This document shows positions 10,398 through 24,108 of a stretch of DNA of 24,108 nt, piece after piece. Source of the DNA: Branchiostoma floridae (lineage: Eukaryota; Chordata; Leptocardii; Amphioxiformes; Branchiostomatidae); the NCBI RefSeq assembly GCF_000003815.2, contig NC_049989.1:23155737-23179844 (forward strand), in the 5' to 3' direction. Under the pieces are notes generated by a model. It made no database searches, was not told the origin of the DNA, and saw only the letters and a list, made by a program, of their open reading frames with translations. Position numbers and translations under genes: made by a program. Numbering within the stretch: position 1 is the stretch's first letter; every line of letters begins with the position of its first letter.

Positions 10398-10851
10398 CCT
10401 AGCGTACTGTTGACTCTATTTGTCTAATTTCTACCATTGGGAGTCTGGTAGAGGCTACTATACATTTTCTCATCCATGCACAATTCCAAGATTTGTAATA
10501 ACGACATATGTAAACAGTAACGTTATATATATTATGTGTGTGTGTGTCTGTCTGTGTTTATATGAACACCATGGAACGTCTTGTAAATACGGGATGGAAT
10601 TAATTTCGGGGAATTTTCATCCGTGTTCTTTGCCAGAAACATCTGAAGGTCACAGCTTATTTTTATGTCAGACTCTGTTGTGTGTCGTTGGAAATATACA
10701 CAAAAGTTACTAATAAGATCTTCGGTACACCATCCCTCTTCTGTTGCTTATAAAGAGCAATGTCTAGAATTTCATACAACCCTCTGTCTCGTAAATAGTG
10801 GTATTTTTCACAGCAAGTCATCAAGGGGTTCTCGTTGATTGCTGCACAATA

Positions 10852-11190
10852 TATACCGGCTATATAGATACAGATACAGAAAAGAACAAGAAACAGCCAT
10901 GACTTCAAGTACCAGAGTTTCCAAGCTAGGATTGATGTGTTCAAAAATTCGTATTTTCCCAGAACGATCGTAGATTGGAATTTGTTATCACCAAGTACAG
11001 TAGGGGCATCTTCTCTGGATAGTTTTAAAGAACGCTTGCAGATAGATGTGCAAAAGTTAGGTGTGACGGATCGTTCAGTGTAATATAACCAGCTGCTGCC
11101 GCGCCGCGTGCCTGCGAAGCTGGTGTGTTACGCCGAATGGCGGTTATACCGGCTATATAGATACAGATACAGATACAGATACATCCCATG
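10852..11190 (+). mobile_element. LINE reverse-transcriptase C-terminal remnant with (GATACA)n tail
   Basis: An open frame from 10877 to the stop at 11081-11083 encodes TRNSHDFKYQ, then RIDVFKNSYFPRTIVDWN and SLDSFKERL. The R-SH-F, SFFPRTI-WN and SLDSFK motifs in this order mark the extreme C-terminus of non-LTR retrotransposon ORF2 proteins (CR1/L2/Jockey group). A short GC-rich 3' UTR follows and ends in GATACA repeats (11160-11185). The element is 5'-truncated. The same 29-bp string (TATACCGGCTATATAGATAC onward) occurs at both ends, 10852-10880 and 11145-11173. Confidence 0.8.
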
Positions 11191-11611
11191 ATTTATTATT
11201 TAGAGCCATCTGTCAACTTTCAACAAGGTTGATTTTACAGCACAAAAAGAGCTTTTGACGGTGAAATTTCAAAGATGGTCAATTGGGAAGTCTGAATTGG
11301 CATTTTGTACCGACAACAACAATAATACTAATACGTTTATCAGGTTGGTAGGATATCTGGGGTTATCATAGGATATATATATAGAACTTTTCTTTTACAC
11401 AACCGGTTAATCTCAGTACAAACTCAGCCACGTTTGGGATTGTGTTATTGTCGCAAAAGCGCCACCTACATCGGCAGAATTCCAGTTAGGAGCTCTGAGG
11501 AAGATTTAGACAGGCATCTAAGATTAGACTAACTGGTTGTGTGAAAGAAAACTCCCATGTCCAACAATAATACAAGATTCCACGCCATGCCCAAGGCGCG
11601 GAGGAGAACGA
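11191..11611. other. no recognisable gene
   Basis: This is AT-rich sequence between the LINE remnant and the Harbinger-like MITE. No open frame with domain character and no further repeat was recognised. Confidence 0.4.
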
Positions 11612-11614
11612 TTA

Positions 11615-11981
11615 GGCCACACCAATTTAATTTCTTGGTTCACGGATTTTTTCATAAAAAATATGGAGCGAAAGGGCGAAATAAAAATAAAAATAAATAT
11701 TGTAAAATGGTTGGGGTAAAGGTAACGGCTAATCCAAAACATAAAGAAAAAAAGTTTTCAGCTTGAAAAAAGTACAAAAACACTATTATTGTACAGTAAC
11801 AACACCTGTACCCACACTTAAAGGAGCTTATGATATAAAGGCCAATTTGCTACACCAGAAAGTTGGTGAATGGTTTCAGTAATTGTGAAAATTTACTGAA
11901 TGGTAATTTTTATTTTTATTTTTTTTTTCAAAAAATAGGAGCGAGCGAATCCGTGAACCAAGAAATTAAATTGGTGTGGCC
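11615..11981. mobile_element. PIF/Harbinger-like MITE
   Basis: Perfect 34-bp terminal inverted repeats begin GGCCACACCAATTTAATTTC and end the mirrored element. They are flanked by TTA on both sides (11612-11614 and 11982-11984), the 3-bp target duplication expected for PIF/Harbinger elements. The 367-bp body is A/T-rich and non-coding. Perfect arms suggest recent insertion or fold-back stability. Confidence 0.85.
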
Positions 11982-12587
11982 TTAGTGAGGCCATAGACTT
12001 GTTAATGCTACAAAACAACAATTTCTAGATGTTAATGTACAATTTAGTCTATTCAAAATACTTGTCGGATTATGCACATTAAGTACGTATGAAGGAAATA
12101 GTTAACTACCTATTCAAAACAGAAATGTCACAAGTTAAGTCTTTCTTTGTGTCATCAAGCTCTACCTCGAAAAAAATGTGGAAAGAAACCTCGAATCTGC
12201 TTGTTTGAGATGAGATCATCTATAGAAACTGACCATTATTGTCTTCTGGCTACATGGTGAACTCCTACTACGACAGCAGCTGAGAGTATTCAGAAATGTA
12301 TATTTTAAAAAAGTAGTCACACAATAAACAAACATTTACGCCATCTTTCATCCTTTAAAAAAGTACATTTCTGTTGTTTATAAAGGTGTCTAATACAGTT
12401 GGTTGCTCATACGTGTACTATCAATACCTTGCAGTAACGATCTTCTGGTAAAAATGAACAGAAAATTTCTGGAGTATCTTAAGTTCCAGCTACTTTGTAT
12501 ACCACATAAAGATCTTTGATAAATTCGCCTGCACCAATTTAGGTCAGTTGTTTGTATGATGTGATGCTGTGTTAATAAACATAATAC

Positions 12588-12747
12588 CACAGAAAATACG
12601 TGGGGGGGGGGGGATGAGACACCTCCGTCATCAAAAGCCATAGAGAGCTAACCATAGCACAGAAAATCTTTGAGGTTGGGACACCCCATTAAAAAGCCAT
12701 AGGGAGCAAACTGTAGCCCAAAAATCCTGTGGGAATTGACCCTGTAA
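12588..12747. repeat. short tandem repeat, about two and a half copies
   Basis: Units start at 12588, 12658 and 12717. The pattern is CACAGAAAAT, a G-rich patch, a ACACC/CACCCC element, AAAAGCCATAGRGAGC, then AACCATAG or AACTGTAG. The first unit contains a 12-G run (12602-12613). The third unit is truncated. The repeat lies downstream of the receptor gene's stop codon, so it may fall in its 3' UTR. Confidence 0.65.
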
Positions 12748-13206
12748 CTCTTGATATATTATGTTATGCTTTATATACATGATTAGCCTACTCCATTGCA
12801 ATATTATACCAAAGAATTATGTTAACCCTTATTGTTATGTGAACTAGGTTGTTAAGCTTTATCCTATACCTCTATTTTGTACTGTGTGTAATAGTTGTTG
12901 CGATACATTGTATAATGTACAATTGTCGTGAAATAAAATTCTTCTGTATAATACGCTGTATATTGTAATGTATTTCTGAGAATGAGTAAGGGAAGATGGT
13001 GAGCATCCTTTATGTTTCCGTATTGTTTTTGTAATATGTATGCTGTGTACATGTGTAAAATGTGCAAGACAAACTGAGTTTGAAAGTCATTAGAATTGTG
13101 CTCGTCGTACATGAATCAAGATGGGTGCTTTTCCGGTGCAGTTATCTTCAGAATGGAACGGCGCATTGTTAGCTTGTGTTGTTTGTATCGCCGTTTAGTA
13201 AAGCGG
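12748..13206 (-). other. 3' flank of the receptor gene
   Basis: This AT-rich sequence follows the receptor stop codon on the minus strand. I did not find an unambiguous canonical polyadenylation signal at a fixed place, so the transcript end is not assigned. Confidence 0.35.
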
Positions 13207-22684
<9,478 letters not shown>

Positions 22685-23572
22685 TCTGCCAACAGATGTA
22701 CAAATTCTGTACAAATGTAGTGCGTCTGTCCGCCACGTTGTAACGTAGCAAAAAGTCACAGGGTTGTTTTTCGTACCAACCCCAAGTTAGCGTGCACTAC
22801 TGAATGCTCATATCAACGACAACGACAGGTGAAGAGTGTTAGCCTCGGTGGCAGGCTCCTCATAGGCATTTCAGTATTGCTAATGTAGTTAGATAACCGT
22901 TGTTGACAGCACTCGCCGGCCGCCTTAACCGAGGCTAGACGAGTCTTCTGTTTGGTATTTTCATTTGCAGCTTTATGTGTGTCTCGTGGCAGGCACCTGG
23001 TGTAGACGTCATGAAATATTTGTTGTTGTTTTTCAAGCTCGTCTGCCTAATATATGGCTATTGTATGTCCACCCAAAATCATTTGTAAGATTTGAAGATA
23101 TAAGATATTATCTTCATCACACACTGTTTGCATAGGGCTAGAGGAGGGAGGGCAAGTAAACGTTAAGATTGATGTTAACAATGAATTATCAACGCGAAGT
23201 TCAATTTGCCAAAATACGTTACCGACAAATTGTGCTCCATGTTTCATGCCAGATATATGCTGATTTATTCTTTTTAACATTATTAAAAGCAACAAAAAAA
23301 TAACAGTTCACTCATAATTGGGTCAACTGAATTCCCTGACAGACGACATGGCGACATGACAATGTTCATTAATTGATAACTCTCTTTCACATTGTCACGC
23401 TCTCTGTCGGCTCTCTCATTCACAGACACGCTAACTTCCGTCTGTTCGTGCAACAAGGTATACACGCGGCCGTCTAGGCACTTCTTGATTAGTTTGGCAA
23501 TGCACACCACTCTGCCAGGGTGAACCCAGTACACCTGGGATATCAGCCACATTTCGCCCAGAAAAGCCGACC
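22685..23572. promoter_or_regulatory. 888-bp intergenic region between divergent genes
   Basis: The start codons of the receptor (22684, minus) and the LDLa protein (23573, plus) face away from each other across this stretch, so both promoters must lie here or in unseen upstream exons. I see no clear TATA box or CpG island. An inverted repeat (TAGCCTCGGT at 22840-22849 and its complement at 22928-22937) encloses about 78 bp and could be a small transposon or hairpin. Confidence 0.45.
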
Positions 23573-24108
23573 ATGGCGACCGGCTTGCTCCTGTTTGTGT
23601 CCCTGCTGTCCATCGGCCATGTCCGTACAGACGAAGGGTGTCCCTCCTCTGCCTTCGCATGTAAGACGAGCGACGACTGCATCGATTGGGCAGAAAGGTG
23701 CGATTGGTCTATCAATTGTCCCGACGGCTCGGATGAAGAATGCACAGCTCCAGATTGCCTGTCGCCAGGTGTTTTCAGCTGTGACGGCCGCTGCCACTCT
23801 CTCGCTGCGGTATGTGACGGGATGTCTCACTGTGCTGACGGTTCGGATGAGGAGGACTGCTTGAACAAGGAGTGCCCCTTACCTAACTATGTCAAGTGTG
23901 AAACAACTGGCATCTGTGTCCGACCGGATGAGAAAAATTGCACCGTGTGTCCCTTGGCCGACTATTTCAAATGTGGAAGTGTTAGCCAGTGTGTCCCTCC
24001 GGAGTGGCAATGTGACGGAATGAATGATTGCCCAGACGGTTCGGATGAAGAAAATTGCGCAAGCAAAGAGTGTTTCAACCCCGAAGATTTCAAGTGTGAA
24101 AGTAGTGG
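23573..24108 (+). CDS. secreted LDLa-repeat protein, 5' part
   Basis: The ATG sits in a strong context (ACCATGG) and opens MATGLLLFVSLLSIGHV, a signal peptide. The frame stays open for 178 codons to the window end. It encodes three complete LDLa modules ending CPDGSDEEC, CADGSDEEDC and CPDGSDEENC, a shortened one between the second and third (KCETTGICVRPDEKNC, no CDG-x-DC-SDE core), and the start of another. All sit in one uninterrupted exon, unlike the one-module-per-exon receptor beside it. The rest may add further modules or a membrane segment, so the protein's full type is unknown. It could be a second receptor of the same family. Confidence 0.85.
   Translation, partial: MATGLLLFVSLLSIGHVRTDEGCPSSAFACKTSDDCIDWAERCDWSINCPDGSDEECTAPDCLSPGVFSCDGRCHSLAAVCDGMSHCADGSDEEDCLNKECPLPNYVKCETTGICVRPDEKNCTVCPLADYFKCGSVSQCVPPEWQCDGMNDCPDGSDEENCASKECFNPEDFKCESS

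Noticed and set aside
10533-10556. Short TG/TCTG run near the gap
   Set aside because: It is an ordinary short microsatellite with no link to any feature.
23543-23830. Minus-strand frame over the LDLa gene
   Set aside because: It is a shadow of the plus-strand LDLa frame, which has a signal peptide, a strong start context and regular cysteines.

Overview
The window reads as invertebrate animal nuclear DNA, most likely a lancelet (Branchiostoma) or a related deuterostome. The genes are split by GT-AG introns. The introns and flanks are AT-rich and carry microsatellites, short inverted-repeat transposons and LINE fragments. Secreted and receptor proteins are built from phase-1 module exons (LDLa, kringle, SMB, discoidin-like), a style typical of amphioxus. 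The species call is inference from this style, not from a marker. There is one 100-N assembly gap (10298-10397).

Left part (1-9440, + strand). About 4 kb holds no recognisable gene but has diverged direct repeats, a LINE 3' tail and a mariner-type MITE. Next comes a two-exon gene (4564-5965) for a 328-residue copine/RGLG-type vWA protein. It has an N-terminal membrane segment and no RING finger. Its leader is tandemly duplicated, both ends of its only intron lie in simple repeats, and its last codons plus 3' flank are repeated at least four times downstream. A hAT-like MITE sits inside the fourth copy.

Middle (9440-13206). No gene is recognised. It holds the assembly gap, a LINE reverse-transcriptase C-terminal remnant flanked by a direct repeat, a PIF/Harbinger-like MITE and a short tandem repeat.

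Right part (13207-22684, - strand). Eleven exons with compatible splice sites and phases form one receptor gene. The order is signal peptide, discoidin-like module, four LDLa modules, two kringles, a somatomedin-B module, a Cys-rich ectodomain with two YRN-CALC motifs, a class B-like 7TM bundle and a long repetitive cytoplasmic tail. Two anomalies stand out: a one-base frame break in the SMB exon, and a 103-bp tandem array that copies the 3' splice site and start of the second kringle exon.

Right edge (23573-24108, + strand). A divergently transcribed second gene begins 888 bp from the receptor start. It encodes a secreted LDLa-repeat protein cut off by the window. The two head-to-head genes share module type and possibly a promoter region. 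The kringle-bearing chimeric receptor and its splice-acceptor array are the best candidates for something undescribed.
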